DNA from: Brevibacterium sp. RIT 803 | GTDB taxonomy: Bacteria; Actinomycetota; Actinomycetes; Actinomycetales; Brevibacteriaceae | DNA length: 64,000 bases | Direction: 5' to 3' | NCBI RefSeq assembly: GCF_016892625.1 | Contig: NZ_JAFEMW010000001.1 | Coordinates: forward strand, 124,001-188,000 | Part shown: piece by piece, positions 9,155 to 18,675 of the stretch | Layout of the letters: each line of letters begins with the position of its first letter | Position numbering within the stretch: the first letter of the stretch is position 1 | The notes under the pieces: generated by a model | Told to the model about the DNA's origin: nothing | Database searches by the model: none | What the model saw: only the letters and a program-made list of their open reading frames with translations | Translations under genes and position numbers: made by a program

Positions 9155-10759
9155 TCAGGGCATGCTGGCGTATGCCGGCAGGGTGAGGAAGTCAACGTAT
9201 TCCTCGGCGACGGCCACGGACAGGAACATGTCGACGGCGTCCTTCCAATCGGCCTCTTCGCCCGGCAGCTTCGCAACCTCTTCGGTCACGACCTGGTGCA
9301 CGAAGTCGGCAGTGACGGTGACTCCGGTGTCGAGTTCGACTCCGGCGTCCACCCACTGCCAGACCTGGGAGCGTGAGATTTCAGCGGTCGCTGCATCTTC
9401 CATGAGCCCGTTGATGGCGACGGCGCCGTTTCCTTCCAACCAGGCGCGCAGGTACTGGATGCCCACGGAGACGTTGGTCCGCAGACCCTGCTCCGTCATC
9501 GACCCTGGGGTCGACTTGACGTCGAGGAGCTCGGCTGCGGACACGGAGACGTCATCGCGCTTGTTCTCGATCTGGTTGGCGTTGGCACCGAGCGTCTCGG
9601 TGAAGATCTCCTTGCACAGTGCGACCATGCCGGGGTGGGCCACCCAGGAGCCGTCGAAGCCATTGCCGGCCTCACGGGACTTGTCCTCGCGCACCTTGTT
9701 GAATGCGGCCTCGTTCGCCTCTGGGTCCTTCGCCGGCACGAAGGCGCTCATGCCGCCGATGGCGTGTGCGCCGCGCTTGTGGCAGGTGTGCACGAGGAGT
9801 TCGGTGTAGGCGCGCATGAACGGCACCGTCATCGTCACATCAGAACGGTCGGGCAGCAGGAAGTCAGCACCGCGGGCGCGGAAGTTCTTGATCACGGAGA
9901 AGATGTAGTCCCAGCGGCCGGCGTTGAGGCCTGAGGAGTGCTCGCGCAGTTCGTAGAGGATCTCTTCCATCTCGAAGGCCGCGGGGTAGGTCTCGATGAG
10001 CACGGTGGCACGGATGGTCCCACGGTCAAGACCGAAGGAGTCCTCTGCGTGGTCGAATACCTGGTTCCACAGGCGAGCTTCGAGATGGGATTCCATCTTC
10101 GGGAGGTAGAAGTAGGGACCCTTGCCCTTCTCGATCTGGAGCTGTCCGGCGGTGGCGAAGTAGAGCGCGAAGTCGACGAGCGAGCCCGATGTCTCCTCGC
10201 CGTCGACGAGGATGTGCTTCTCCGGCATGTGCCAGCCGCGAGGACGGACGACGATTGTCGGCAGCTCCTCGTCGGGGGCCAAGGTGTAGCTCTTGCCCTC
10301 GGGCGAGGTGAAGTCGATCTCGCGGTTGAGTGCATCGAGCAGGTTGAGCTGTCCGCCGATGACGGAATCCCACTGTGGGGTGTTCGCATCCTCCTGGTCA
10401 GCCAGCCACACCTTGGCTCCGGAGTTCAGTGCGTTGATCGTCATCTTCTTGTACGTCGGTCCGGTCATCTCCACGCGCCGGTCCTCGAGACCGGGTGCCG
10501 GTGGTGCGACCTGCCAGTTGGGATCGTTGCGGATCTCGGCGGTCTCGGGGAGGAAGTCGAGGTCAGCGCCGGCGGCAATCTGAGCCTGGCGCTCCTTGCG
10601 AGCCTCCAGTCGTTCGAGGCGGACCCCATTGAACTTCCGGTTCAGCTCGACGATGAGTTCGAGGGCTTTGGAGGTGAGGACCTTCTCTGCCCCGTCCGGC
10701 AGTTCGCCGGTGATCTCCATGCCTTCTGGAATGTCCAGATTCTCGATATGAGCAGTCAT
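9155..10759 (-). CDS. aceB: Malate synthase A
   Basis: A 534-residue malate synthase of the A isoform (the G isoform is about 720). It condenses glyoxylate with acetyl-CoA to malate. Diagnostic segments are VRPRGWHMPEKH near residue 170, LIETYPAAFEMEEI near 250 with the metal-binding Glu, the family signature LNAGRWDYIFS near 283, and GSWVAHPG near 370. Asp455-type catalytic residues sit in the conserved C-terminal part LMEDAATAEISRSQVWQW. Start ATG at 10759. No isocitrate lyase is in the window; its neighbours glcDEF indicate that glyoxylate here comes from glycolate. Confidence 0.93.
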   Translation of the reverse strand: MTAHIENLDIPEGMEITGELPDGAEKVLTSKALELIVELNRKFNGVRLERLEARKERQAQIAAGADLDFLPETAEIRNDPNWQVAPPAPGLEDRRVEMTGPTYKKMTINALNSGAKVWLADQEDANTPQWDSVIGGQLNLLDALNREIDFTSPEGKSYTLAPDEELPTIVVRPRGWHMPEKHILVDGEETSGSLVDFALYFATAGQLQIEKGKGPYFYLPKMESHLEARLWNQVFDHAEDSFGLDRGTIRATVLIETYPAAFEMEEILYELREHSSGLNAGRWDYIFSVIKNFRARGADFLLPDRSDVTMTVPFMRAYTELLVHTCHKRGAHAIGGMSAFVPAKDPEANEAAFNKVREDKSREAGNGFDGSWVAHPGMVALCKEIFTETLGANANQIENKRDDVSVSAAELLDVKSTPGSMTEQGLRTNVSVGIQYLRAWLEGNGAVAINGLMEDAATAEISRSQVWQWVDAGVELDTGVTVTADFVHQVVTEEVAKLPGEEADWKDAVDMFLSVAVAEEYVDFLTLPAYASMP

Positions 10760-10833
10760 CGGTGGTTCTCCTTAGTCGGCACTTTCACTAGTGCATCGCT
10801 GATCGCTGGCAACGGGGTTTAGCCTGCGAAACT

Positions 10834-10860
10834 TTTCACATCGTGAAATTTATTGTTCAC
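10834..10860. promoter_or_regulatory. Candidate operator in the aceB / permease divergent region
   Basis: The palindrome TTTCAC-ATC-GTGAAA (10834-10848) shares its right arm with a second inverted pair, GTGAA (10843-10847) and TTCAC (10856-10860), spaced by 8. Three TTCAC-type half-sites in 27 bp in an AT-rich stretch between divergent genes look like a regulator binding region. The rest of 10760-11052 holds a perfect anti-SD-like AGGAGGTGA at 10876-10884 with no clear start codon after it, and no other gene that I can support. Confidence 0.4.
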
Positions 10861-11052
10861 ACACCGAAAAGAATAGGAGGTGATACACGTCTCGTCAAAC
10901 GCTACCCTCGAGGTGAGACAGGCGAGTCCCTTGACGGTACAACACACCACCAGGCACGATGAACGCAGGTACTTCGTTTGCAGAGTCAGCACCATATCGT
11001 CTGCTGTTCAACCGATCAGAGGCGCCGGGGCGGACTCAACGACCAAGCGGCA

Positions 11053-12939
11053 ATGACGCCGCGGATCGGATTCACGATGGACAACCTCGCTGTCGCGGCG
11101 CTTCTGGCGCTCGCCCCCATCCTCCTGGCAGGAATCCTGCTCATCGGATTTCGCTGGCCCGCGAAATATGCCATGCCCATCGGGCTGGTCGCCGCCGCAC
11201 TCGTCGCGAACTTCGCGTGGCAGATCGATTGGGTGACGATCAGCGCTTCGGTGGTCCAAGGACTGTTCACCGCCGTCGGGCTGCTGTGGATCGTCTTCGG
11301 TGCCCTGCTGCTGCTGGCCACCGTCACGCGCTCGGGCGCGATCCAGACGATCCGTGCCGGTTTCGTCTCGATCTCTCCCGACCGACGCGTCCAGGTCATC
11401 ATCATCGCCTGGCTCTTCGGTTCCTTCATCGAAGGAGCAGCGGGCTTCGGTACCCCCGCCGCGGTAGTTGCCCCGCTGATGCTCGCCCTCGGCTTCCCAG
11501 CCATCGCCGCGGTCCTCGCCGGTCTCATCATCCAGTCCACTCCGGTGAGCTTCGGCGCTGTGGGTACACCCATGGTCGTCGGAATCGGCACCGGGCTGTC
11601 GAAGGAAGACGGCAGCATGTCGGCCGATGTTGCCGCGAGAGCCTCCGAACTCGGGCTCAGCCAGTCGGAATTCATCGCCCACACGGCCACCCAGGTCGCC
11701 CTTATGCACGCCATCTGCGGAATTCTCATCCCGCTGCTGCTGTCCTGCATGCTCACAGGCTTCTTCGGTCGCACCAGGCGCTTCGCCGATGGCCTGGCCA
11801 TCGCTCCGTTCGCCATCTTCTCGGCCCTGGCCATGATCGTGCCCTACCTCCTGGTCGCAAATCTGCTCGGTCCCGAATTCCCCTCGCTCATCGGCGGACT
11901 CGTCGGACTGGCGATCGTCGTCACCGCCAGCAAGGCCGGATTCCTCATGCCGAAGAAGACCTGGGACTTCGCCCCGCGCGAGATGTGGCCCATGCACTGG
12001 ATGGGCACTGTGGACCCGGCCGATGAGGCGGCGGAGCTGACGAAGAAGATGTCGATGATCCGGGCATGGTCGCCCTATCTCATCGTGGTTGCGCTCCTGC
12101 TCTTCACCCGCAATGTGCCCCCGGTCAAGGAATTCCTCACCGGACCTGCCGTCATCACGATCAAGGAGATCTTCGGCACCGCGATCGGTTCGGATATGGA
12201 TTTCCTGTGGTCCCCGGGCTTCATCTTCGTCATCGCCTGCCTCTGCACCTATCTGATTCACCGGATGAGCGGTTCGCAGATCGCCGGTTCGTGGAAGATC
12301 GCAGGGTCGCAGATCGCCGGTGCCGCCGTGGCGCTGCTGTGCTCACTTCCCCTGGTGCGTGTGTTCATCAACTCCGGCAGCGACTACAACGCCTCCGGTC
12401 TGGACTCGATGCCGGTCACCCTGGCCGAGGCGGCCGCGAGCACGGTGGGCAGCGGCTGGCCGCTGTTGGCCCCCTTCGTCGGAGCCTTGGGCGCATTCGT
12501 CGCCGGTTCGAACACGGTCTCGAACATCATGTTCTCGCAGTTCCAGTTCTCCACCGGTTCGGCGATCGGGGCGGCCAGTCCCGAAACGGTCGTTGCCGCT
12601 CAGGCTGTGGGTGGTGCGGCAGGAAACATGGTCGCCGTCCACAATGTCGTGGCCGCCTCTGCCACAGTTGGCCTCATCGGACGCGAGGGCGAGCTCATCA
12701 GACGCACCTCCATCCCGATGCTCGTCTATTCACTCACCGCCGGCGCCTTGGCATTCATCGGCATCAACGGACTCGGATTCAACGCCGGAACCGTGGTCTT
12801 CGGAGCAGTGCTCGTGGGCCTGATTGCGGCCGTCCTTCTCGTCCGGAGATCGCCTGGCAAGGAGCTCATGGCCACGGCGGAAGCCCGGGCCGCGAAGAAG
12901 GCGACGTCGATGCCGAAGGCCCAGTCCTCAGACTCCTGA
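11053..12939 (+). CDS. LctP-family L-lactate / glycolate permease
   Basis: A 628-residue permease with about a dozen hydrophobic helices. The family signature [17 protein letters not shown] is near residue 118, [13 protein letters not shown] near 160, and [14 protein letters not shown] near 485. LctP proteins (LldP, GlcA) import L-lactate, D-lactate or glycolate with protons. Its divergent position next to aceB-glcDEF favours glycolate as a substrate, as for E. coli glcA in the glc operon; lactate cannot be excluded. The start is uncertain: ATG at 11053 or ATG at 11077, neither with a strong ribosome-binding site. A perfect inverted repeat after the stop should end the transcript. Confidence 0.87.
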   Translation: MTPRIGFTMDNLAVAALLALAPILLAGILLIGFRWPAKYAMPIGLVAAALVANFAWQIDWVTISASVVQGLFTAVGLLWIVFGALLLLATVTRSGAIQTIRAGFVSISPDRRVQVIIIAWLFGSFIEGAAGFGTPAAVVAPLMLALGFPAIAAVLAGLIIQSTPVSFGAVGTPMVVGIGTGLSKEDGSMSADVAARASELGLSQSEFIAHTATQVALMHAICGILIPLLLSCMLTGFFGRTRRFADGLAIAPFAIFSALAMIVPYLLVANLLGPEFPSLIGGLVGLAIVVTASKAGFLMPKKTWDFAPREMWPMHWMGTVDPADEAAELTKKMSMIRAWSPYLIVVALLLFTRNVPPVKEFLTGPAVITIKEIFGTAIGSDMDFLWSPGFIFVIACLCTYLIHRMSGSQIAGSWKIAGSQIAGAAVALLCSLPLVRVFINSGSDYNASGLDSMPVTLAEAAASTVGSGWPLLAPFVGALGAFVAGSNTVSNIMFSQFQFSTGSAIGAASPETVVAAQAVGGAAGNMVAVHNVVAASATVGLIGREGELIRRTSIPMLVYSLTAGALAFIGINGLGFNAGTVVFGAVLVGLIAAVLLVRRSPGKELMATAEARAAKKATSMPKAQSSDS

Positions 12940-12974
12940 GGCGTCGGCACGCCGCCATTTCACCGCCTCGGCAC

Positions 12975-13024
12975 CCTGAACCTGCAAAAGCTCCCCACAT
13001 GTGGGGAGCTTTTGCAGGTTCAGG
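12975..13024. terminator. Bidirectional terminator, perfect 25-bp inverted repeat
   Basis: A 50-bp perfect palindrome centred between 12999 and 13000, containing AAAAGCTCCCCACATGTGGG. It lies between the convergent permease and rnj genes. The A/T tracts are inside the stem rather than after it; no downstream T run is seen. The loop must form by opening the central ACATGT. Confidence 0.8.
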
Positions 13025-13110
13025 TATCTGAAGAAGACTCGACAGTCGCCGAGGCGGTGCGCGGCGGGCGTTCTGTGTGTGCTTTGGCGAACGAACTGCG
13101 TCGAACGAAC

Positions 13111-14799
13111 TCAGACGATGACGACCATGGGGACGATCATCGGCTTGCGGCGCAGCTTCGAGGACGCCCAGCGTCCCACAGTGCGGCGCACGACCTGCTG
13201 CAGCTGGTACTGGTCGGTGTTGCCGTCCTTGAGCGCATCCTCGACGGCCTTCGTGACCTTCGGCATGATCGAGTCGAAGACCGCATCGGACTCGGCCACA
13301 CCGCGGGCGTGGATCTCGGGACCGGCGATGAGGGACTTGGACTGGCTGTTGATGGCCATGAAGATCGTGACGAAGCCTTCGCCTGAGAGCACGAGACGGT
13401 CTTTGAGGTCCGCTTCGGTGATCTCGCCGACCGAGGAGCCGTCGACGAAGACGAAGTTGCAGTCCACAGCTCCCACGACCTCGGCGTGGCCGTCCTTGAG
13501 GTCGACCACCCAGCCATCGTCGGCGAGGACGATGTTGTCCGGGTTCACTCCGGTCGCCTCGGCGTGCCTGGCGTTGGCCAACATGTGTCGCCATTCGCCG
13601 TGGACGGGCATGACGCCGCGGGGCTTGACGATGTTGTAGCAGTAGAGCAGCTCGCCGCCGGAGGCGTGTCCGGACACGTGGATTTTGGCGTCTGCCTTGG
13701 AGATGACGTTGGCACCCAGCTTCATCAGCCCGTTGATGACCTTGAACACGGAGTTCTCGTTGCCGGGGATGAGCGAGGAGGCGAGGATGACGGTGTCGCC
13801 GTCGCCCACCTCCACGCGGTGGCTGCGGTTGGCCATGCGTGAGAGCGCAGCCATCGGCTCACCCTGTGAACCGGTGCACATGAGCACAACCTGGTCATCG
13901 GGGAGCTTGTCGACCTCTTTGATGTCGATGAGAGCGCCACGGGGAACCTCGAGGTATCCGAGGTCCTCGGCGATCTTCATGTTGCGCACCATCGACCTGC
14001 CGACGAGTGCGACCTTGCGGCCATGTGCGTCAGCGGCGTTGAGCACCTGCTGGACGCGGTGGATGTGCGAGGAGAACGAGGCGACGATGATCCGACGCTC
14101 GGCATGACCGAAGAGGTTCTCGAGAACCGGCCCGATGTCCTTCTCCAACGCGGTGAACCCGGGAACCTCGGCGTTCGTCGAGTCCGTCATGAACAGGTCG
14201 ACGCCTTCCTCGCCGAGGCGGGCGAAGGCGCGCAGGTCCGTGATCCGGCCGTCGAGCGGGAGCTGGTCCATCTTGAAGTCGCCGGTGTGGAGGATGTTGC
14301 CCGCGCCGGTGCGGATGAAGACCGCGAGAGCATCGGGAATCGAGTGGTTGACGGCAACGAACTCAAGGTCGAAGGGACCGAGCTGATCAAGGTCGTCTTC
14401 CTTGACCACACGGGTGATCGGCTTGATCCGGTGTTCCTTGAGCTTGGCCTCGATGAGAGCGATCGTCAGCTTCGAACCGAGGATCGGGATATCGGCCTTG
14501 CGACGCAGCAGGTAGGGCACGGCGCCGATGTGGTCTTCGTGGCCGTGGGTGAGCACGAGTCCGACGATGTCGTCGAGGCGATCATCGAGGTAGGCGAAGT
14601 CGGGAAGGATGAGGTCGACGCCGGGCTGGTCCTCTTCCGGGAAGAGGACGCCGCAGTCGACGATGAGCAGCTTGCCGTGGTACTCGAACACGGTCATGTT
14701 GCGGCCGACTTCGCCGAGGCCGCCGAGCGCGACGATGCGGACGGCTTCCGCGTCCATCTTCGGCGGAAGCTTCAGTTCTTGAGTCAATGCATTATTCAC
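13111..14799 (-). CDS. rnj: Ribonuclease J
   Basis: A 562-residue metallo-beta-lactamase/beta-CASP nuclease. Motif HGHEDHIGA near residue 75 binds the two zinc ions, and HTGDFKMDQ near 170, FSSHIHR near 245 and the beta-CASP segment HVSGHA near 370 complete the active site. RNase J processes and degrades mRNA and rRNA with 5'-3' exo- and endonuclease activity. The start chosen is GTG at 14799, with AGGAG 11 nt upstream; GTG at 14811 is in frame but abuts the SD. Either way it overlaps the 3' end of dapA (stop at 14792), the usual actinobacterial dapA-rnj operon. Confidence 0.93.
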   Translation of the reverse strand: MNNALTQELKLPPKMDAEAVRIVALGGLGEVGRNMTVFEYHGKLLIVDCGVLFPEEDQPGVDLILPDFAYLDDRLDDIVGLVLTHGHEDHIGAVPYLLRRKADIPILGSKLTIALIEAKLKEHRIKPITRVVKEDDLDQLGPFDLEFVAVNHSIPDALAVFIRTGAGNILHTGDFKMDQLPLDGRITDLRAFARLGEEGVDLFMTDSTNAEVPGFTALEKDIGPVLENLFGHAERRIIVASFSSHIHRVQQVLNAADAHGRKVALVGRSMVRNMKIAEDLGYLEVPRGALIDIKEVDKLPDDQVVLMCTGSQGEPMAALSRMANRSHRVEVGDGDTVILASSLIPGNENSVFKVINGLMKLGANVISKADAKIHVSGHASGGELLYCYNIVKPRGVMPVHGEWRHMLANARHAEATGVNPDNIVLADDGWVVDLKDGHAEVVGAVDCNFVFVDGSSVGEITEADLKDRLVLSGEGFVTIFMAINSQSKSLIAGPEIHARGVAESDAVFDSIMPKVTKAVEDALKDGNTDQYQLQQVVRRTVGRWASSKLRRKPMIVPMVVIV

Positions 14800-15715
14800 T
14801 GAGGTAACCACTCCTGGTCAATTGGGCGGTCACGAGGGCCATCTGCTCATCATCTGCTGGGAGCAGCGGCATTCGCGTACCGCGGTTGTCAAGTATTCCT
14901 TGGGCCTGTAGTGCGGCCTTGGCCGAGATGACTCCCGGCATGTGGTTCATGAGCGCGTCGACCATGTCTGCCGTTTCATGGGCAATCGCGCGGGCTGTGG
15001 TGAGGTCGTTGTTCGCCACGGCATCGACCATGTCAGCGAAGCGCGGTGTGCAGACATGGCCCGCCACGGAGACGACGCCGAGGGCACCCAGAGCCAGCAG
15101 CGGAAGGTTGAGCGCATCCTCACCCGAGTAGTAGACGAGGGAGCTGCGGTTCATCACCTGCGCCGAGGCGAAGAGATCGCCCTTGGCGTCCTTGACCGCG
15201 AGGATGTTGGGGTGATCGGCCAACTCGAGGAGAGTTTCCGTGCGAATCGGGACTCCCGATCGTCCCGGAATGTCGTAGAGCATGACGGGAAGGTCGGTGG
15301 AGTCGGCGGCTGCGCGCATGTGGGCGGCAATGGCCGGCTGTGTCGGCTTCGAATAGTAGGGCGTGACAATGAGGATTCCATCCGCACCGGCCTCTGCCGA
15401 GCGCTTGGACAGATCGATGGTGTGCGCGGTGACGTTGTTGCCGGTACCTGCAATGATCTTCGCCCGGTCGCCGATGACACCGCGGACGACCTTGAGCAGC
15501 TCGATCTTCTCGTCATCGGTCGTCGTCGGTGATTCGCCGGTGGTTCCGGACACCACGAGCATGTTGTTGCCGAGGTCGACAAGGTGGTTCGCAACCTTCT
15601 CCACGGCAGGATAATCAATGGTTCCGTCGTCCTTGAACGGCGTCACCATCGCCGTGCCGACCGTACCGAACGCATCAATTGCAGCGGCTGCTGCGTTGTC
15701 ACCGAGAATCGCCAT
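14792..15715 (-). CDS. dapA: 4-hydroxy-tetrahydrodipicolinate synthase
   Basis: A 307-residue TIM-barrel aldolase. It condenses pyruvate with aspartate semialdehyde in lysine and diaminopimelate synthesis. Seen are VSGTTGESPT near residue 55, the proton-relay Tyr in LYDIPGRSG near 143, and the Schiff-base Lys in ILAVKDAKGDL near 170. The start ATG at 15715 gives the usual N-terminus; it has no Shine-Dalgarno, and a TATCCT box ends 6 bases before the ATG, so a leaderless transcript is possible. It is co-transcribed with rnj. Confidence 0.93.
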   Translation of the reverse strand: MAILGDNAAAAAIDAFGTVGTAMVTPFKDDGTIDYPAVEKVANHLVDLGNNMLVVSGTTGESPTTTDDEKIELLKVVRGVIGDRAKIIAGTGNNVTAHTIDLSKRSAEAGADGILIVTPYYSKPTQPAIAAHMRAAADSTDLPVMLYDIPGRSGVPIRTETLLELADHPNILAVKDAKGDLFASAQVMNRSSLVYYSGEDALNLPLLALGALGVVSVAGHVCTPRFADMVDAVANNDLTTARAIAHETADMVDALMNHMPGVISAKAALQAQGILDNRGTRMPLLPADDEQMALVTAQLTRSGYLSE

Positions 15716-15881
15716 ACGAAAAGGATACCGCGCACAGCTCACGACTGCGGCAGCGGCCGTGCGCGCGCCACCAGTGCATTTCCTTACCGCCTGCTGTCAC
15801 CCGTGGCCGCATGCCGCTCATCGGCGGTGTGCGGGAGCGTCAGCTTCGACCTTTCATGACGGCGAGGCCACGAGAGACAGA

Positions 15882-16535
15882 TCACACCGGCCGGGCTCTG
15901 ACCCCTGCATCGGCTCCGGCCCTATCGTCGACGCCCAGCAGGCTTCGGGCGGTGAGTTCGAGGGATGCCGCGATCCGATCGGACGTCGGGGAACTGCGAC
16001 CTGCGGCCACGCCGACATCGAAGCCGTCGATGACCGCGATGAGAGTGTCGACGATGAGATCCACATCGGCGTGCGGCCGGAAACTCCCGTCGTCGATGCC
16101 GCTGGCGATCAGCGCCCGGAAGTGGGCACCCCATGTGTCGAAGATCGCGTCGACCGAGCCTTGCAGGTACTCGTTGCGGGGCGAGGCGGCGACGAGCTCG
16201 ATCCACACCTGCGAGCGCCGCTGCAGGTCACCGATCCTCGGGACGGCGCGCAGACTCGATTGCAGCCTGTCCCACGCTGTCCCCTGCTCCTGGGTAAGGC
16301 CCGCGATGGCGTCGACAATACTGCTGCTGTGGGTCGAGAAGGCGTGGTCGAGCAGGGACTCCCGGGACCCGAAGTAGTATTGCAGGGTACCCACCGACAA
16401 CTCAGCTGCCTCGGCGATGTCCTTCATCCGCACGGCTTCCGGACCGTGCTGGGCAATCTGATCAAGGGCGGATTCGACGATGGCGCTGCGCTTGGACGCG
16501 ACCTCTGCCGCGGAGTGCTGAGGACGCGGGCTCAC
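15882..16535 (-). CDS. TetR-family regulator next to OYE-type oxidoreductase
   Basis: A 217-residue TetR protein. The HTH occupies about residues 15-60, with the recognition segment ELSVGTLQYYFGSRESLLDH typical of the family. The ligand domain (70-217) is not assigned. The start is GTG at 16535, 22 bases downstream of the stop of the flavin oxidoreductase gene, so both probably belong to one transcript and the regulator likely controls the AT-rich palindrome upstream of that gene (18596-18619). Ligand unknown. Confidence 0.85.
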   Translation of the reverse strand: MSPRPQHSAAEVASKRSAIVESALDQIAQHGPEAVRMKDIAEAAELSVGTLQYYFGSRESLLDHAFSTHSSSIVDAIAGLTQEQGTAWDRLQSSLRAVPRIGDLQRRSQVWIELVAASPRNEYLQGSVDAIFDTWGAHFRALIASGIDDGSFRPHADVDLIVDTLIAVIDGFDVGVAAGRSSPTSDRIAASLELTARSLLGVDDRAGADAGVRARPV

Positions 16536-16557
16536 GAGATGGCCGATCTCACGATGT

Positions 16558-18558
16558 TCACGAGACGGCCGCCAAACTGCTCGCGGCCTGCAGTCCTTCG
16601 AAGACGGCTTCCTCCACCGTCCGCGGTGCCACGGCATCCCCGATGGTGCGAACGCTTGCGGACCCGAAATCGAGATCTGGGGTCACGGACTGCGGTGCGC
16701 CGGAGACGATAGTGGCTGCCACGCCGTCGACCTCGTGGACGATCTCGCACAGCGTCGACTGCAGGTAGCCGGTCGACGCATCGACTCCGACGAGGCGGGC
16801 GTCGTTGAGGAAGTCGACTCCCGCCCGCAGAGCCTGGGACATGAGCAGTGTGCGTGTGTACTGCTGGATTGCGGCTCCGGCGAAGTTCGCCGCAGTCGCC
16901 AGTGTCACCGGTACGCGGGCTTCGGCCAAGCGCAGTGCGATGCCCAGACCGATCCAATCGCCCTTCCAGTCGGTGACGAGCACACGGCCCGAAGGCAGAC
17001 TCGGCTGGGTGCTCAGATAGTCGCGGGCACCGATGACGACAGCCTCATCGTCGACCTCAAGTCGTGGCATACGCGCCTTGGCACCCGTCGCGACGATCAC
17101 GTGATCGGGTGCAGACTCGGCGAGAATCTGCTGGGTCACCGGCGTCGACGTTCGAATGTCGACTCCCGCGCGTCGTGCCTCGGCGCTCAGGTTCGTCGCC
17201 GCTCCCCCGAATTCGGACCGGTAGGGCAGCTCCTGTGCCAGCAGCACGGCCCCGCCGAGGTGGGGCTCGCGTTCGCAGAGGACGACGTCATCGCCCTGTT
17301 CGGCTGCCACCGCTGCCGCCTTGAGCCCGGCGGGTCCTCCGCCGATGACGAGCACTCGACGTCGGGTCCTCACCCTTGGCCGAGGCAGGAACGTCAGCTC
17401 CCGACCCGATTCGGGGTATTGGATGCAGGAGATGGGCACGCCCATCTGGAAGTGCCCGATGCAGGCCTGGTTGCAGCCGATGCAGGCTCGGATCTCGTCC
17501 ACGGCGTCGCCCTGGGCCTTGTTGGCCATCGCCGGATCGCAGATCATCGCCCGGGTCATGATCGCCATGTCGGTGCGGCCTTCGGCGATGGCCTTCTCTG
17601 CTTCGTGGGGCTGGTTGATCCGTCCGGCGACCATCACCGGTCGGTCGGTGATCTTCTTGACCTGTTCGGACAGGGTCGCGGCATAGGCCGGGTCGATCTG
17701 CATCGAGGGGACGATGTGCACCGCACCCTGCAGGGTCGAGGAGTCTCCGGCGGTGATCGAGAAGTAGTCGAGGCAGTCCATCTGCTCACCGGAGCCCCCA
17801 TGCGCGACCTTCATCGCGTCGAGGTGGCCGATGAGGTCGAGCACCTCGGTGGCGACCAGACCGTCCTCGGTCTTCTCCTCTCCCGAGATCCTCAGGCCCA
17901 CCACGATGTCTGGGCCCACCGCTTCGCGAACCCCGGCGACGACCTCGGCGAGGAAGCGACGGCGATTGGCCGGGCTGCCGCCGTATTCATCGGTGCGCGT
18001 GTTCACTCGCGGGTTGAAGAACTGAATGGGCAGGTATCCATGGCTGGCCACGATCTCGACTCCGTCGATGCCGGAGCCGGCGATGCGCTTCGCGGCACTG
18101 GCATACCCGGCGATGATGTCCTTGATCGCGGAGGTGCTCAATGCCTCGGGGACGACCTTGAACCTCTCCTGTGGTTCGTCGCTGGGAGCCACGGCGCGAG
18201 GTGCCATGCCGCGCTCACCGTCCATGACCTCACGGCCCGGGTGGAAGAGCTGTGCGAAGATGGCGGCACCGTGACGGTGGACCGCCTCGGCGACGGCCTG
18301 GTATCCGGGTACCGAGGAATCGTCGGTGGCCATGAGCACATGGTTCGTGTAGCGGGCTGTCTCGTGGACGCCGGAGACCTGGAGGACGATCAGTCCGCAG
18401 CCGCCCCTGGCTCGCTCTTCGTGATAGGCGACAAGATCGTCGCCGATCATCCCGTGGTCGTCGAGTACGGTGTCGTGGCCCGAGGACACGATGCGGTTGC
18501 GGATGGTCTTCGGTCCCAGCGTGATGGGTGCGAAGAGGTGAGGGAACAGTGAAGACAT
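16558..18558 (-). CDS. NADH:flavin oxidoreductase / 2,4-dienoyl-CoA reductase family protein
   Basis: A 666-residue three-part enzyme: an N-terminal FMN TIM barrel of the Old Yellow Enzyme type (1-350) with PFAPITLG-like start, HGYLPIQFFNPRVNTR near 170; a 4Fe-4S cluster loop CIGCNQACIG plus C near 375-395; and a C-terminal FAD/NAD(P) domain with VIGGGPAGLKAA near 420. The layout is that of trimethylamine dehydrogenase, dimethylglycine demethylase DgcA and 2,4-dienoyl-CoA reductase FadH. Sequence alone does not choose between them. The start ATG at 18558 follows AAGGA by 5 nt. Followed by its putative TetR regulator. Confidence 0.85.
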   Translation of the reverse strand: MSSLFPHLFAPITLGPKTIRNRIVSSGHDTVLDDHGMIGDDLVAYHEERARGGCGLIVLQVSGVHETARYTNHVLMATDDSSVPGYQAVAEAVHRHGAAIFAQLFHPGREVMDGERGMAPRAVAPSDEPQERFKVVPEALSTSAIKDIIAGYASAAKRIAGSGIDGVEIVASHGYLPIQFFNPRVNTRTDEYGGSPANRRRFLAEVVAGVREAVGPDIVVGLRISGEEKTEDGLVATEVLDLIGHLDAMKVAHGGSGEQMDCLDYFSITAGDSSTLQGAVHIVPSMQIDPAYAATLSEQVKKITDRPVMVAGRINQPHEAEKAIAEGRTDMAIMTRAMICDPAMANKAQGDAVDEIRACIGCNQACIGHFQMGVPISCIQYPESGRELTFLPRPRVRTRRRVLVIGGGPAGLKAAAVAAEQGDDVVLCEREPHLGGAVLLAQELPYRSEFGGAATNLSAEARRAGVDIRTSTPVTQQILAESAPDHVIVATGAKARMPRLEVDDEAVVIGARDYLSTQPSLPSGRVLVTDWKGDWIGLGIALRLAEARVPVTLATAANFAGAAIQQYTRTLLMSQALRAGVDFLNDARLVGVDASTGYLQSTLCEIVHEVDGVAATIVSGAPQSVTPDLDFGSASVRTIGDAVAPRTVEEAVFEGLQAASSLAAVS

Positions 18559-18595
18559 GATCTTCCTTGATGCATGCGGGGTAGGTCCTGACAGA

Positions 18596-18619
18596 TAATT
18601 CATATCACGGTATTAATTA
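18596..18619. promoter_or_regulatory. Near-palindromic operator upstream of OYE-type gene
   Basis: The 24-bp AT-rich stretch from TAATT (18596-18600) to AATTA (18615-18619) matches its reverse complement at 9 of 12 pairs, including ATA/TAT and C/G inner pairs. It sits 38 bases upstream of the ATG at 18558 and overlaps the only plausible -10 region. It is the natural binding site for the downstream TetR protein. Confidence 0.5.
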
Positions 18620-18675
18620 CGATGGAAGGCCACGGTCTTGATGACGGTGGAGGGCCTGGACAGGTGGGGGCTCGG

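Noticed and set aside
11008..12261. Minus-strand frame opposite the LctP permease
   Set aside because: Charged, Gly/Asp/Arg-rich shadow of a membrane protein gene; no start signal or domain.
16735..18552. 605-residue open frame on the plus strand
   Set aside because: It is entirely opposite the well-supported oxidoreductase gene and shows a low-complexity shadow composition with no domain.
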